In this document: positions 17,268 to 25,841 of the stretch, one piece after another
Position numbering within the stretch: the first letter of the stretch is position 1
Layout: each line of letters starts with the position of its first letter
Assembly (NCBI RefSeq): GCF_050589605.1
Contig: NZ_JBNGOO010000007.1
DNA: 64,000 nucleotides
Origin: Granulosicoccus sp947495035
Lineage (GTDB): Bacteria > Pseudomonadota > Gammaproteobacteria > Granulosicoccales > Granulosicoccaceae
Reading direction: 5' to 3' (one strand)
Notes under the pieces: model-generated
The model's input: only the letters and a program-made list of their open reading frames with translations
The model's database searches: none
What the model was told of the DNA's origin: nothing
Program-made: the position numbers and the translations under genes

Positions 17268-17954
17268 ATGGAAATCAATGCCGATTTCTCGCAACGTTCA
17301 CTGTTGCATACACCCCAGCTGGACTGGCAGGACTCCCCCATGAAAGGTGTTCGTCGCCGTGTTCTGGACCGGGTTGGCAACGAGGTTGCCCGTGCGACGA
17401 CCATCGTCAGCTACGCGCCGGAGAGCCATTTCTCATCCCATGTACACACGGGAGGCGAGGAATTCATCGTGCTTGAAGGAGTCTTTCAGGATGAACATGG
17501 GGACTTTCCCGCAGGCCATTACGTTCGCAATCCGCCGCAGTCGAGCCATACGCCCCGGTCAGACAAGGGCTGCACCATTTTTGTCAAGCTCTGGCAATTC
17601 GATTTGCAGGATCGGCAATCGGTCGCCATCGACATGAACACAGCCCCGCTGGAACCCGACAATTCCCGGCAAGGCGTGCAGTTCAACACGCTGTTTCAGG
17701 ATGATCGTGAAACCGTACGGCTGGAACAATGGCAAGCCGGTGCCATGGTGAGCCTGGATACCAGCGGCGGAGCCGAACTGCTGGTGCTCGACGGCCACTT
17801 CAGCGACGGCGATGACAAGGTCGAGACGCTCTCCTGGTTACGCCTGCCGGTCGGCTCCGACATTCAGGCCATAGCCGGGCCGACCGGCGCACGAGTCTGG
17901 GTAAAGACCGGGCACCTGCGCTTCACCGAGCAGGAAAAGGCGCGACTGCCCTGA
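17268..17954 (+). CDS. ChrR-like double cupin protein
   Basis: A 228-residue protein with two cupin halves of the ChrR (anti-sigma ChrR cupin-like) type. The first half has the metal site in SHVHTGGEEFIVLEGVF, with a further histidine in NPPQSSHTP; the second half (about 130-220) is degenerate and lacks the histidines. The zinc-binding anti-sigma domain of true ChrR proteins is absent and no ECF sigma gene is adjacent, so this is more likely a stand-alone cupin of unknown substrate than an anti-sigma factor. The ATG has AGGAG ten bases upstream. It converges on the DUF4150 gene with only 8 bp between stops. Confidence 0.8.
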   Translation: MEINADFSQRSLLHTPQLDWQDSPMKGVRRRVLDRVGNEVARATTIVSYAPESHFSSHVHTGGEEFIVLEGVFQDEHGDFPAGHYVRNPPQSSHTPRSDKGCTIFVKLWQFDLQDRQSVAIDMNTAPLEPDNSRQGVQFNTLFQDDRETVRLEQWQAGAMVSLDTSGGAELLVLDGHFSDGDDKVETLSWLRLPVGSDIQAIAGPTGARVWVKTGHLRFTEQEKARLP

Positions 17955-17962
17955 GCCCATCG

Positions 17963-18463
17963 TCATTGATCGTGGTGGCCGGGACTGCCGTCCAGGTCTT
18001 CCGGTTGCCGGCCTTCGTGATCCGACAGATCCAGATAGGGCAAGGGCGGTGTATTGCCCGGCACACTCGCCCTGTGATTGCTGGTTGTCAGATCCATATG
18101 TCTGACCACGTTACGGCCTTCAATCCTGACATTCATCGACCACATGGCAAAGTGGGCCCTGCCCCGATTGGTACCGCTGAGCAATCCTTTCCGGCTGGCG
18201 ACACCGGCTTCGTCCCCTGTCGATTGCCTGAAGAATGACTGATTCTTCAGCATGATTTCCTTGCCGCCGATCTTGACCGTCTTGCTGCCTCTGGCAGTAC
18301 TCGATGCTTTCGTTGTGTTCGGATAAGGCACTGGCACACCGGGCGGCGTGGCCGGTATCTGTTCAGGGGGAGTGAAGCACACATCAGGGAAGGCACAGAT
18401 GAGCTTGCCTGCGGCTTTCTTGCAGGCGATCAATCTGCCATTCGCGTAGACCCTTATCGTCAT
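17963..18463 (-). CDS. DUF4150 PAAR-like protein, T6SS spike tip
   Basis: A 166-residue protein of the DUF4150 family, PAAR-like proteins that cap the VgrG spike. Characteristic stretches are DVCFTPPEQIPATPPGVPVPYPNT, KTVKIGGKEIMLKNQSFF and SFFRQSTGDEAG, followed by GLLSGTNRGRAHFAMWSMNVRIEGRNVVRHMDLTTSNH. The C-terminal tail is short and histidine/aspartate rich, with no attached toxin domain, so any cargo must bind separately. It lies about 11 kb from the T6SS accessory cluster at 2.8-6.9 kb, separated by the giant TSP3 gene. DUF2169, ketosynthase-like and DUF4150 genes are often contiguous elsewhere, so these may be parts of one split module; that is inference. Confidence 0.85.
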   Translation of the reverse strand: MTIRVYANGRLIACKKAAGKLICAFPDVCFTPPEQIPATPPGVPVPYPNTTKASSTARGSKTVKIGGKEIMLKNQSFFRQSTGDEAGVASRKGLLSGTNRGRAHFAMWSMNVRIEGRNVVRHMDLTTSNHRASVPGNTPPLPYLDLSDHEGRQPEDLDGSPGHHDQ

Positions 18464-18603
18464 CCCTACACCCCCTGCCGCTGGCAGCAGTATCCTTCCG
18501 CTTAGCCGCTCTGACTATTCGCTGACATCCTGCTTTTCGAAATGATCATCACATATTCCCCACTTGATCCGCAAACCGGCCAGCACCGCTTGTTACAACT
18601 TGA

Positions 18604-18687
18604 CGCCGCCCGAGGCCGCCCGAGGCCAACCGAGGCCGCTTTTTACCGCTGATTGCTGCTTGTTGCCGCTTGTTGCCGCTTGTTGCC
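18604..18687. repeat. Two tandem arrays of 10-bp period
   Basis: At 18604-18640 the motif CGAGGCCGCC recurs with a 10-bp period (about 3.5 imperfect copies). At 18658-18687 GCTTGTTGCC is repeated three times perfectly. A 10-bp period is close to one helical turn, so repeats fall on the same DNA face. They lie 60-140 bp upstream of the copA promoter. Confidence 0.85.
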
Positions 18688-18745
18688 GCCAGCCGGCATG
18701 TCCGAGGGGTAACGACACTTTTCGCAAGTCTTTTCCACACAGCCC

Positions 18746-18776
18746 TTGACCTTCCATCCACTGGAACACCCATGAT
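18746..18776 (+). promoter_or_regulatory. CueR-type copA promoter and operator
   Basis: TTGACC (18746-18751) and CATGAT (18771-18776) are separated by 19 bp, the long spacer typical of MerR-family promoters. Inside the spacer is the dyad TTCCA-TCCAC-TGGAA (18752-18766), similar to the ACCTTCC...GGAAGGT CueR box. It lies 33 bp upstream of the copA ATG, and cueR is the second gene of the operon, which implies autoregulation. Confidence 0.82.
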
Positions 18777-18808
18777 GCAGTCAGTGGCGCAACGGGGAAA
18801 TCAGCGTG

Positions 18809-21265
18809 ATGGCTGCCAGACAGTATTCCATCAACATCAAGGGGATGAATTGCGCCTCCTGCGTCGGTCGGGTGGAAAAGGCCCTGCAGGCCGTAGTCGG
18901 GGTGGACACGGCAACTGTCAACCTGAGTAGCGAGCGTGCCACCATTGTCGGACATGCACGGATCGAGGACATCCTCCAGGCGCTGGAAGGTGCTGGTTAT
19001 CCGGCAAGGCAGGAGACACGGGTGCTGAACATTCGTGACATGAGCTGCGCCTCCTGTGTGGGTCGAGTCGAAAAGGCTCTGCTGGACCAAGCCGGCGTTC
19101 TCGATGCCAGCGTCAATCTGGCCACGGAATCGGCCAGTATCACATTCCTCAACGGCACCATCACACCACAGGATATCGCTGCCATACCCACAGCCATGGG
19201 CTATCCGGCGAGTTTTGCCGTGGCAGAACAGTCGGACCAGGCCGCGCACAAGGAGATCGAGGCGCATCAGCTCCGTCAGATGACACTGATTGCCGCATTA
19301 CTCACGCTGCCCGTGTTTCTGATGGAAATGGGTGGTCATCTCTTCCCCGGCGTGTCGGTATGGATAGAGCGTTCGATAGGGCTGCAGACCAGCTGGATAC
19401 TACAGTTCTGTCTCAGTTCAATCGTCATGGCCTGGCCCGGACAAACCTTCTATCGCAGAGGCCTGCCGGCGTTGTTCAAGGGTACACCCGACATGAACAG
19501 CCTGGTCGCCATCGGCAGCCTCGCGGCCTGGGGATATTCAACGGTAGCCACCTTCCTGCCGTCGTTATTGCCTGAAGAATCGCGTGCGGTGTATTTCGAG
19601 GCGGCTGCGGTCATTGTGACGCTGATCCTTCTCGGCCGTTATCTGGAAGCTCGCGCCAAGGGTCGAACCGGTGAGGCCATCCGATCCCTGATCGGCTTGC
19701 AGGCCAGATCCGCACGGGTGGAGCGCGACGGCGAGGTGACCGAGATCGATATTGACGACATCAGATCCGGCGATCTCATCCATATCCGGCCTGGTGAAAA
19801 GATACCGACCGATGGCCAGCTGATTCGGGGCCACAGTTATATCGACGAGAGCATGATTACCGGCGAACCGGTACCGGTGGACAAGTCTGTCGGGGACGAG
19901 CTGGTAGGCGGCACGATCAATGGTACCGGAGCCCTGCAGATGCGGGCCGAAAGAGTCGGCGCCGACACCATGCTGTCCCAGATCATCCGCATGGTGGAAC
20001 AGGCCCAGGGTGCCAGGCTGCCGGTACAGGATCTGGTCAATCGGGTGACAGCGTGGTTCGTACCTGCTGTACTGGTGATAGCCGTTCTGACCATGCTTGT
20101 CTGGCTCGTCGTCGGCCCCGAACCGACACTGACACGAGCACTGATCGCCGGAGTCTCGGTATTGATCATCGCCTGCCCTTGTGCCATGGGCCTGGCAGTA
20201 CCCACGTCCATCATGGTGGCCACCGGTCGAGCGGCTGAAATCGGTGTCCTGTTTCGGCAGGGCAGCGCCTTGCAGACGCTGGAAAATGTCAGCGTCATCG
20301 CTCTGGACAAGACAGGCACCGTGACCCAGGGTCAGCCTCGACTCACGGATCTGCAAGTCGTCAATGACATGAACGAGGATGAGCTTCTTGCCATGGTGGC
20401 AGCGGTCGAGGACAACTCGGAGCACCCGATAGCAAGAGCCATCGTGCAGGCAGCCCGCACACGTGAACTGACGTTTCCAGCCGTCACCGACTTCGTATCA
20501 CACACCGGCATGGGTGTTTTCGCCACTGTCTCAGGCCAGCAGATTCTGGTGGGAACACACAGGCTCATGAGCGCGAATGACATTTCCCTGGGCTCATCAC
20601 CCGATGACGTCCAACGATTTGCAGAAATGGGTAAAACACCTTTGTATGTGGCTATCGATGGCAAGCTGGCAGCGTTACTGGCCGTTGCCGACCCGATCAA
20701 ACCGAGCAGTCCGGCGGCCATCAGGGCATTGCATGCCCTGGGACTCAAGGTCGTCATGATCACCGGTGATAATCAGGCCACCGCAGACCATATCGCTCGT
20801 GAGTCGGGTATTGATGATGTCGTAGCGCAAGTCATGCCCGATGGCAAGGTCGATGCCATCAGGAAGCTGTCCGCCAGTGGTGCCACTGTTGCATTTGTTG
20901 GTGATGGCATCAACGATGCACCGGCACTGGCTGCAGCCGACGTTGGTATCGCCATCGGTACCGGTACTGATGTGGCGATTGAAAGTGCGGACGTGGTGTT
21001 GATGTCCGGCGATCTTCTGGGCGTCGTCAATGCGTTGGAAACCAGTCAACGCACCATGAAGAACATTCGGCAGAACCTGCTGTGGGCCTTCGGCTACAAC
21101 GTACTGCTGATACCGGTAGCCGCCGGGGCACTCTACCCTCTCAATGGCATGACCTTGTCACCGATGCTGGCAGCACTGGCCATGGCCCTGTCCAGCGTAT
21201 TCGTCCTGAGCAACGCCCTGCGGCTGCGCTGGATCAAACCTGAGCACACGGAGACCTACGCATGA
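18809..21265 (+). CDS. copA: Copper-exporting P1B-type ATPase
   Basis: Inner-membrane Cu(I) efflux pump of 818 residues. Two N-terminal heavy-metal domains carry GMNCASC (Cys about 15 and 18) and DMSCASC (about 79 and 82). Eight membrane segments are expected; the transport motif CPC is in IACPCAMGLA near residue 455. The phosphorylation site DKTGTVT is near 500, the HP motif in EDNSEHPIARA, and the hinge in MITGDN and GDGINDAPAL. An in-frame GTG three bases upstream is an alternative start. The gene overlaps cueR by four bases (ATGA) and is driven by the CueR-type promoter at 18746-18776. Confidence 0.95.
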   Translation: MAARQYSINIKGMNCASCVGRVEKALQAVVGVDTATVNLSSERATIVGHARIEDILQALEGAGYPARQETRVLNIRDMSCASCVGRVEKALLDQAGVLDASVNLATESASITFLNGTITPQDIAAIPTAMGYPASFAVAEQSDQAAHKEIEAHQLRQMTLIAALLTLPVFLMEMGGHLFPGVSVWIERSIGLQTSWILQFCLSSIVMAWPGQTFYRRGLPALFKGTPDMNSLVAIGSLAAWGYSTVATFLPSLLPEESRAVYFEAAAVIVTLILLGRYLEARAKGRTGEAIRSLIGLQARSARVERDGEVTEIDIDDIRSGDLIHIRPGEKIPTDGQLIRGHSYIDESMITGEPVPVDKSVGDELVGGTINGTGALQMRAERVGADTMLSQIIRMVEQAQGARLPVQDLVNRVTAWFVPAVLVIAVLTMLVWLVVGPEPTLTRALIAGVSVLIIACPCAMGLAVPTSIMVATGRAAEIGVLFRQGSALQTLENVSVIALDKTGTVTQGQPRLTDLQVVNDMNEDELLAMVAAVEDNSEHPIARAIVQAARTRELTFPAVTDFVSHTGMGVFATVSGQQILVGTHRLMSANDISLGSSPDDVQRFAEMGKTPLYVAIDGKLAALLAVADPIKPSSPAAIRALHALGLKVVMITGDNQATADHIARESGIDDVVAQVMPDGKVDAIRKLSASGATVAFVGDGINDAPALAAADVGIAIGTGTDVAIESADVVLMSGDLLGVVNALETSQRTMKNIRQNLLWAFGYNVLLIPVAAGALYPLNGMTLSPMLAALAMALSSVFVLSNALRLRWIKPEHTETYA

Positions 21266-21651
21266 ATATCGGTAAAGCAGCAGCGCAATCCGGTCTGCCG
21301 GCCAAGACCATTCGCTACTATGAAGACATCCGGCTGATCGCCCCCAGACGCGACGACAACGGCTATCGAGACTTCTCGGATGCAGATGTCCACAAGCTGG
21401 GGTTTCTTAGCCGTGCCAGAGCGCTCGGCTTTACCATCGAGCATTGTCGTGCGCTGTTGGGCCTCTGGGAAGATCAGTCGCGTGCCAGTGGTGACGTCAA
21501 GCGTATTGCAGCGGAGCATCTGGCCGTGATCGAATCGAAAATCGCCGATCTGTGCGAGATGCGCGATACGCTGGATCATCTGATGAACACCTGCCAGGGC
21601 GATGATCGTCCGGATTGCCCGATCATCAATGAACTGGCCGCTCGCGATTGA
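21262..21651 (+). CDS. cueR: Cu(I)-responsive MerR-family regulator
   Basis: A 129-residue MerR-family activator that senses cuprous ion. The N-terminal winged helix is evident in MNIGKAAAQSGLPAKTIRYYEDIRLI, followed by the dimerisation helix. The metal loop near the C-terminus has two cysteines (about 111 and 119) in TCQGDDRPDCPII, the spacing of CueR and unlike MerR or ZntR. It overlaps copA by four bases, so it is translated with its target and should raise its own level under copper. A hairpin at 21786-21809 lies about 135 bp downstream. Confidence 0.92.
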   Translation: MNIGKAAAQSGLPAKTIRYYEDIRLIAPRRDDNGYRDFSDADVHKLGFLSRARALGFTIEHCRALLGLWEDQSRASGDVKRIAAEHLAVIESKIADLCEMRDTLDHLMNTCQGDDRPDCPIINELAARD

Positions 21652-21785
21652 GAGAATGGTCGCGGCACGGGTCGGGCAATGATGTTCGTCGATAGACTGA
21701 TTGCTAAAGTTCGAGCGGACCAGCACCTTGACTCACGAGGGCATGAGCTTTACCGACAGGCTTTAGGCGCAAGATCAAGCAAGTT

Positions 21786-21809
21786 GGCACCGGTGCCTGT
21801 CAGGCACCG
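21786..21809. terminator. Nested palindromes between cueR and the aminotransferase gene
   Basis: GGCACCGGTGCC (21786-21797) is a perfect 12-bp palindrome and overlaps CGGTGCCTG-T-CAGGCACCG (21791-21809), a perfect 9-bp inverted repeat with a single central base. Two mutually exclusive structures are possible. The location between convergent genes suggests a shared transcription end, though no T-tract is present. Confidence 0.5.
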
Positions 21810-21830
21810 TTTGCAGCTGATACGAGACGG

Positions 21831-23003
21831 TCAGTCCCTGAGTGTGTTCAAGGCCTGAATCAGTACATCGATCTCGTCAGACGTGTTGTAGTAATGAGGC
21901 GCCACTCGCAGCAGCGCCGGAAGGTTTCGCGATTCCGCATCCAGACGGGTGCTGGATGGCTGCGAGGCACCGATATTGATGTGCTGAACACGCAGTGACT
22001 GCACCGTCTCGGCAGGGTCCAGGCCGTTGATGGTGAAGCTGACGATTGCACAGTGGCGTTGCCCGAGATCATGGACCGTGGCACCAGGGATATCTGCAAT
22101 TCGGGTTCTGGCGTAATCCGCCAGCTCCCAGGCACGTTCCTGTATACGTTCCAGACCTACCGACATGGCGTGACGAATGGCCGCACCCAGACCGGCCCTG
22201 AGGGCATAGGAATTTTCCCAATTTTCGAAACGTCTCGCATCCTCACGCAATTCATAGCGATCGCTGGCAACCCAGGGTGCAGCAAAATGGTCGATCATGG
22301 CCGGCTCCAATCGGCTCACCCATGGTTTTCTGATGTACAGAAAGCCTGTGCCCCGTGGTCCGCACAGAAACTTTCGCCCGGTTGCCGAAAGAAAGTCACA
22401 ACGCAATGCCTGCACATCCACCGGCATCTGGCCAATGGCCTGACAGGCATCCAGCAGATAGGGAATACCTCGTTCACTGGCTACCCTGCCCACCGCTTCT
22501 GCCGGATTGACCAATCCACCATTGGTGGGTATCCAGGTGATCGCAATCAGTTTCACTCGTTCGTCGATCATCTGCTCCAGTGCCTGCACATCCAGTTCAC
22601 CGCTGGCAGTACCGGGGATGACATCGATCACGATGCCATCGCGCTTCTTCCTCTGCAGAAAGGCCACGTAATTCGCGGCATACTCAGCCTCACAGGTCAG
22701 AATCCTGTCGCCAGCCTTCAAAGGCAATGCATAGAACGCCTGGCACCAGGCTGCAGTCGCATTTTCCAGCAGTGCGATCTCCTCTGGTTGGGCATTCAGC
22801 AGAGATGCCACATCTGCATAAACGGCATCCAGCTCATCTGCTCTCGCCGCATGCGCTTCGTACCCACCCAGGCGTTGTTCCAGTTCCAGATGCGCTGACA
22901 TCGCTGCCGTCACAGGCAATGGCATCAGACCGGCTCCCGAGGCAATCAGGTGAGTCACCGAGGAGGTGCCGGGGAACTGTGATCGTATCTGGTCGATGTC
23001 CAT
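21831..23003 (-). CDS. Class V aminotransferase-fold PLP enzyme
   Basis: A 390-residue PLP enzyme of the class V aminotransferase fold (cysteine desulfurase or isopenicillin N epimerase-like). Visible landmarks are GGYEAHAA, TAAWCQAFYALPLKAGDRI, LDACQAIGQMPVDVQALRCDF with the PLP-contacting Asp, and the Schiff-base lysine in SATGRKFLCGPRGTGFLYIR. That lysine context is shared with EgtE-type C-S lyases as well as epimerases, so the substrate cannot be named. The frame is open to 23087, but the extra 28 residues would cross the ATP synthase terminator; the ATG at 23003 fits family N-termini (MDIDQIRSQFPG). It lies just downstream of the atp operon on the same strand but after its terminator. 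Confidence 0.8.
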   Translation of the reverse strand: MDIDQIRSQFPGTSSVTHLIASGAGLMPLPVTAAMSAHLELEQRLGGYEAHAARADELDAVYADVASLLNAQPEEIALLENATAAWCQAFYALPLKAGDRILTCEAEYAANYVAFLQRKKRDGIVIDVIPGTASGELDVQALEQMIDERVKLIAITWIPTNGGLVNPAEAVGRVASERGIPYLLDACQAIGQMPVDVQALRCDFLSATGRKFLCGPRGTGFLYIRKPWVSRLEPAMIDHFAAPWVASDRYELREDARRFENWENSYALRAGLGAAIRHAMSVGLERIQERAWELADYARTRIADIPGATVHDLGQRHCAIVSFTINGLDPAETVQSLRVQHINIGASQPSSTRLDAESRNLPALLRVAPHYYNTSDEIDVLIQALNTLRD

Positions 23004-23069
23004 GTGCTTGTTCGTTCCGTTGATGGTTTCCTGGTAAAACTTCCCTTTTCGACGTGTCGAATACCGGGC

Positions 23070-23104
23070 AAAAAAAAGCCCGGACACCTTCGCAGGCTCC
23101 GGGC
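23070..23104 (-). terminator. Rho-independent terminator of the atp operon
   Basis: Read on the minus strand, GCCCGGA pairs with TCCGGGC (23098-23104 and 23078-23084) and is followed by a run of eight T (23077-23070). It starts 27 bp after the atpC stop. Confidence 0.9.
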
Positions 23105-23130
23105 TTCTTCTTGCTGTCTGCAGTCGAGAA

Positions 23131-23550
23131 CTAGCGACGCAGTTTCTTGATCAACTGCAACTGAGCAGAGGCTTCTGCCAGCTGCGCCTGTACGGCCTTG
23201 AAATCGATCTCGCCAGGCGTTCCGCCGGCCAGAGCCGCTTCGGCTTCGTCCTTGGCTTTCTGCGCAGAGGCTTCATCGAGTTCTTCGACACGCAAAGCGG
23301 TATCGGCCATGATGGTGACGATATGCGGCTGGACTTCCAGAATGCCACCGGATACGTAGATATCCAGCTCTTCACTGTTGTCCAGAGGCTTTACCCGAAC
23401 CTCACCCGGCTTGATGCGGGTGATGAACGGTGCGTGGCCAGGCGCAATACCAACCTCACCCATCTGGGCAGAAGCGCTGACCATCGAGGCCTCGCCACTC
23501 CAGATCTCGTTCTCGGCGCTGACGATCTCGACTCTGAGAGAGGAGGCCAT
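23131..23550 (-). CDS. atpC: F1Fo ATP synthase epsilon subunit
   Basis: The 139-residue epsilon subunit of the F1 central stalk, which couples rotation and inhibits ATP hydrolysis. The N-terminal beta-sandwich begins LRVEIVSAENEIWSGEASMVSASAQMGEVGIAPGHAPF, with the family-typical GHAP turn. The C-terminal helical hairpin (EELDEASAQKAKDEAEAAL onward) is present. It is the last gene of the operon, two bases after atpD, and is followed by a strong terminator. Confidence 0.95.
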   Translation of the reverse strand: MASSLRVEIVSAENEIWSGEASMVSASAQMGEVGIAPGHAPFITRIKPGEVRVKPLDNSEELDIYVSGGILEVQPHIVTIMADTALRVEELDEASAQKAKDEAEAALAGGTPGEIDFKAVQAQLAEASAQLQLIKKLRR

Positions 23551-23552
23551 GA

Positions 23553-24935
23553 TTACGCGGCCTCTTTATTATGCTTCTCAAGCACTTCTTCGATCGTGCC
23601 CTGCATGTAGAAAGCCTGCTCTGGCAAATGGTCGTACTCACCGGCAACGATGCCGTTGAACGCACGAATGGTGTCTTTCAGTGAAACGTACTTGCCAGGT
23701 GAACCGGTGAATACTTCTGCCACGAAGAATGGCTGAGACAGGTAACGCTGCACCTTACGGGCACGGGATACGACCTGCTTGTCTTCCTCGGACAATTCAT
23801 CCATTCCCAGGATCGCGATGATGTCACGCAGTTCCTTGTATCGCTGCAGCGTGTTCTGAACACCACGAGCACAGTTGTAGTGTTCTTCACCAACAACCAG
23901 AGGATCCAGCTGACGAGATGTGGAATCCAGTGGATCCACCGCAGGGTAGATACCCAGCTCGGCGATGTTTCGAGACAGTACAACCGTTGCATCCAGGTGA
24001 GCAAAAGTGGTTGCTGGAGAGGGGTCGGTCAAGTCATCCGCCGGTACGTATACCGCCTGGATGGACGTGATGGAACCAGTCTTGGTAGAGGTGATACGTT
24101 CCTGAAGAGCACCCATTTCCTGAGCAAGTGTTGGCTGATAACCTACCGCAGAAGGCATACGACCCAGCAGTGCCGATACTTCGGTTCCGGCCAGTGTGTA
24201 ACGGTAGATGTTGTCGATGAACATCAGAACGTCACGACCTTCGTCACGGAAGAATTCCGCCATGGTCAGACCTGTCAAGGCAACTCGCAGACGGTTGCCC
24301 GGTGGCTCGTTCATCTGACCGTATACCAGGGATACCTTGTCCAGTACGTTGGAATCCTTCATTTCGTGATAGAAGTCGTTACCTTCACGAGTTCGCTCAC
24401 CAACACCTGCGAAGACCGAGAATCCGGAGTGCTCGGCAGCGATGTTACGAATCAGTTCCATCATGTTGACGGTCTTGCCTACACCGGCACCACCAAACAG
24501 ACCAACCTTACCGCCCTTGGCGAACGGGCAAAGCAGATCGATTACCTTGATGCCGGTTTCCAGCAGTTCGGTAGAACCTGACTGTTCTGCATAGGTAGGT
24601 GGCTCTCTGTGGATCGGCATGCGCTCTTCGGTGGCAATCGGACCCGCTTCATCAATGGGCTGTCCCAGAACGTTCATGATTCGACCCAGTGTCGCCTCAC
24701 CGACCGGAACCGAAATGGGAGCACCCGTGTTGCTGACTTCCAAGCCACGCTTGAGTCCGTCAGAGGTACCCATTGCGATGGTTCGCACAATACCGTCGCC
24801 CAGCTGACCTTGCACTTCAAGAACCGTTTCGTTGTTGGCAACGGTCAGTGCATCGTAGATCTTCGGTACGGCATTACGCGGAAATTCGACGTCGATGACC
24901 GCGCCGATGATCTCCACTACTTTTCCTGTACTCAT
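23553..24935 (-). CDS. atpD: F1Fo ATP synthase beta subunit
   Basis: The catalytic beta subunit, 460 residues. The Walker A motif is GGAGVGKT, the catalytic glutamate follows in AGVGERTREGND, and DELSEEDK is the DELSEED lever region that contacts gamma. It is full length compared with other proteobacterial beta subunits. Position in the operon is the standard one, between atpG and atpC. Confidence 0.97.
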   Translation of the reverse strand: MSTGKVVEIIGAVIDVEFPRNAVPKIYDALTVANNETVLEVQGQLGDGIVRTIAMGTSDGLKRGLEVSNTGAPISVPVGEATLGRIMNVLGQPIDEAGPIATEERMPIHREPPTYAEQSGSTELLETGIKVIDLLCPFAKGGKVGLFGGAGVGKTVNMMELIRNIAAEHSGFSVFAGVGERTREGNDFYHEMKDSNVLDKVSLVYGQMNEPPGNRLRVALTGLTMAEFFRDEGRDVLMFIDNIYRYTLAGTEVSALLGRMPSAVGYQPTLAQEMGALQERITSTKTGSITSIQAVYVPADDLTDPSPATTFAHLDATVVLSRNIAELGIYPAVDPLDSTSRQLDPLVVGEEHYNCARGVQNTLQRYKELRDIIAILGMDELSEEDKQVVSRARKVQRYLSQPFFVAEVFTGSPGKYVSLKDTIRAFNGIVAGEYDHLPEQAFYMQGTIEEVLEKHNKEAA

Positions 24936-24971
24936 GCTTGTTTCCGCCTGTAATTTATTCTGTAGTCGGAT

Positions 24972-25835
24972 CTAGACAGCCGCAGCGCCGCCGACGATCT
25001 CGGATATCTCTTGGGTGATAGCCGCCTGACGAGCCTTGTTGTAGACCAGCTGCAAGTCGTCTATCAGCTCACCTGCATTGTCCGATGCACTCTTCATCGC
25101 GATCATGCGAGCAGCCATCTCACAGGCCACGTTCTCGACAACGGCCTGGTAGACCAGCGACTCCATGTATCGCTCCATCACATGATCGAGGACTTCAGCC
25201 GCATCGGGCTCGTAGATATAGTCCCAGCCGTAATCCGTGTGGCTCTCCAGAGTTGCCACTGCAGGAAGCAGTTGCGTCACTGTCGGTGTCTGAGTCATCG
25301 TGTTGATGAATTCGTTCTCGACGATGAACAGTCTGTCGATCTCACCGGCATCGTACTTGTCCAGCATGACTCGAATGGCACCGAGAAGAGTCGCCAGTTC
25401 GGGGGCATCGCCCAGATCCGTCGTGCTACCCACGATATTGGCACCAATACCTCGGAAGAAATTCTGAGCTTTCTTGCCGATGGTGCAGATATCGATTTCG
25501 ATGTCCTGCTCACTCCACTGTTTCATGGAGTTCACCGCTGTCTTGAATATATTGGTGTTCAGACCGCCGCACAAACCGCGGTCGGTCGACACGACGATAT
25601 ATCCAACACGCTTCGGCTCAGGACGTTCGATCAGGTAGGGGTGCTTGTATTCGACACTGGCCGATGCAATATGACCCACTACCTTCCTGAGCTTCAACGA
25701 GTAAGGCCGGTTCGCACGCATGCGATCCTGGGCCTTGCGCATTTTCGACGCAGCTACCATTTCCATGGCTTTGGTGATCTTCTGAGTATTCTGGATACTC
25801 TTGATCTGCGTGCGTATCTCCTTACCGGAAGCCAT
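24972..25835 (-). CDS. atpG: F1Fo ATP synthase gamma subunit
   Basis: The rotor shaft subunit, 287 residues. The N-terminal helix reads GKEIRTQIKSIQNTQKITKAMEMVAASKMRKAQ, and the C-terminal helix ends with the conserved NKARQAAITQEISEIVGGAAA; together they form the coiled coil inside the alpha-beta hexamer. It lies 6 bp after atpA, consistent with coupled translation. Confidence 0.97.
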   Translation of the reverse strand: MASGKEIRTQIKSIQNTQKITKAMEMVAASKMRKAQDRMRANRPYSLKLRKVVGHIASASVEYKHPYLIERPEPKRVGYIVVSTDRGLCGGLNTNIFKTAVNSMKQWSEQDIEIDICTIGKKAQNFFRGIGANIVGSTTDLGDAPELATLLGAIRVMLDKYDAGEIDRLFIVENEFINTMTQTPTVTQLLPAVATLESHTDYGWDYIYEPDAAEVLDHVMERYMESLVYQAVVENVACEMAARMIAMKSASDNAGELIDDLQLVYNKARQAAITQEISEIVGGAAAV

Positions 25836-25841
25836 GAGCGC

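Larger units (their letters stand above)
18464..18808. other. Intergenic region upstream of copA with short tandem repeats
   Basis: No gene is supportable in this 345-bp gap between the divergent DUF4150 and copA genes. It holds two adjacent 10-bp tandem arrays (18604-18640 and 18658-18687, listed separately) and, at its right end, the CueR-type promoter of copA. Confidence 0.6.
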
